Below, piece by piece: positions 63,896 to 64,000 of a stretch of 64,000 nucleotides of DNA; the stretch's first letter is position 1, and each line of letters begins with the position of its first letter. Under the pieces are notes generated by a model. The model saw only the letters and a program-made list of their open reading frames with translations, was not told where the DNA came from and ran no database searches. The stretch comes from Fimbriimonadaceae bacterium. Its GTDB lineage: Bacteria > Armatimonadota > UBA10988. Position numbers and translations under genes: made by a program. The DNA lies in assembly GCA_020850355.1 (NCBI GenBank), contig JADZEX010000075.1:1-64000 (forward strand), given 5' to 3'.

Positions 63896-64000
63896 CTACG
63901 CCTGCACCGGCTCGCAGAGCTCGCCGAGTCGGCTTTGGACGGTCGGGTCGACGCCCTGGCGCAGCAGAATGCCGAGGCGCTCCTGGGCTCGCGAGGCGCC
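63896..64000 (-). CDS. Partial gene at the window edge (C-terminal end)
   Basis: Reading in from the right edge on the minus strand gives 34 residues (ERLGILLRQGVDPTVQSRLG and more) ending at TAG 63898-63896. The codon pattern looks coding. The rest lies outside the window, so no function can be given. Confidence 0.5.
   Translation of the reverse strand, partial: GASRAQERLGILLRQGVDPTVQSRLGELCEPVQA

Overview
The window is a very GC-rich (about 70% by eye) bacterial chromosome segment. Genes are densely packed, usually with good AGGAGG-type ribosome binding sites and frequent GTG/TTG starts. Lineage cannot be settled from this sequence. The RNA polymerase subunits read like Armatimonadota/Chloroflexi-type proteins with extra insertions. 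The many Tat-exported Gfo/Idh/MocA oxidoreductases, heparinase, fucosidase and propeller proteins are typical of Armatimonadota or Planctomycetota. My best guess is an Armatimonadota-like polysaccharide degrader, held weakly.

Layout. 1-4014: VOC protein, NHL propeller, TIM-barrel hydrolase-like protein and GH43-like propeller. 4061-5950: motB-motA behind a sigma-28-like promoter. 6093-13065: glycerate kinase, large membrane glycosyltransferase, a previously overlooked 40-aa membrane ORF, UroD-family protein, beta-helix protein and exbB-exbD. 13136-17212: ankyrin protein, clpC and a class IV aminotransferase. 17280-24693: glycan-degradation cluster (heparinase II/III, GH29 fucosidase, Cache lipoprotein, GH71/99-like protein, Tat-exported oxidoreductase). 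24803-35902: a near-consensus promoter, a long leader, then rpoB and rpoC, both enlarged by insertions and outside the usual ribosomal-protein operon. 35980-45928: GT4, two Gfo/Idh/MocA proteins, NagB-like isomerase, orphan PhoB-type regulator, a cold-shock protein that appears to start at ATC, RNase Z, an FG-GAP-like protein, an APH-family kinase and a MATE exporter.

46113-53146 is a compact HK97-type head module: small and large terminase, portal, prohead protease, capsid, a small abundant-looking protein, connector and two short head/tail-joining candidates. It ends at a hairpin with no integrase, lysis or tail genes. Its base composition looks like the host, so a gene-transfer-agent-like or domesticated capsid locus is possible.

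53184-57827 returns to host genes (BACON-like lipoprotein, leaderless rlmN, Tat oxidoreductase, M20 peptidase). 57986-64000 is a lower-GC accessory stretch: a NERD-nuclease/SF1-helicase fusion, a DUF4143 ATPase preceded by three exact-period 22-bp repeats, and an AlbA_2/HATPase/TPR protein flanked by 38-bp imperfect direct repeats. These suggest an island, possibly of conflict or defence systems.
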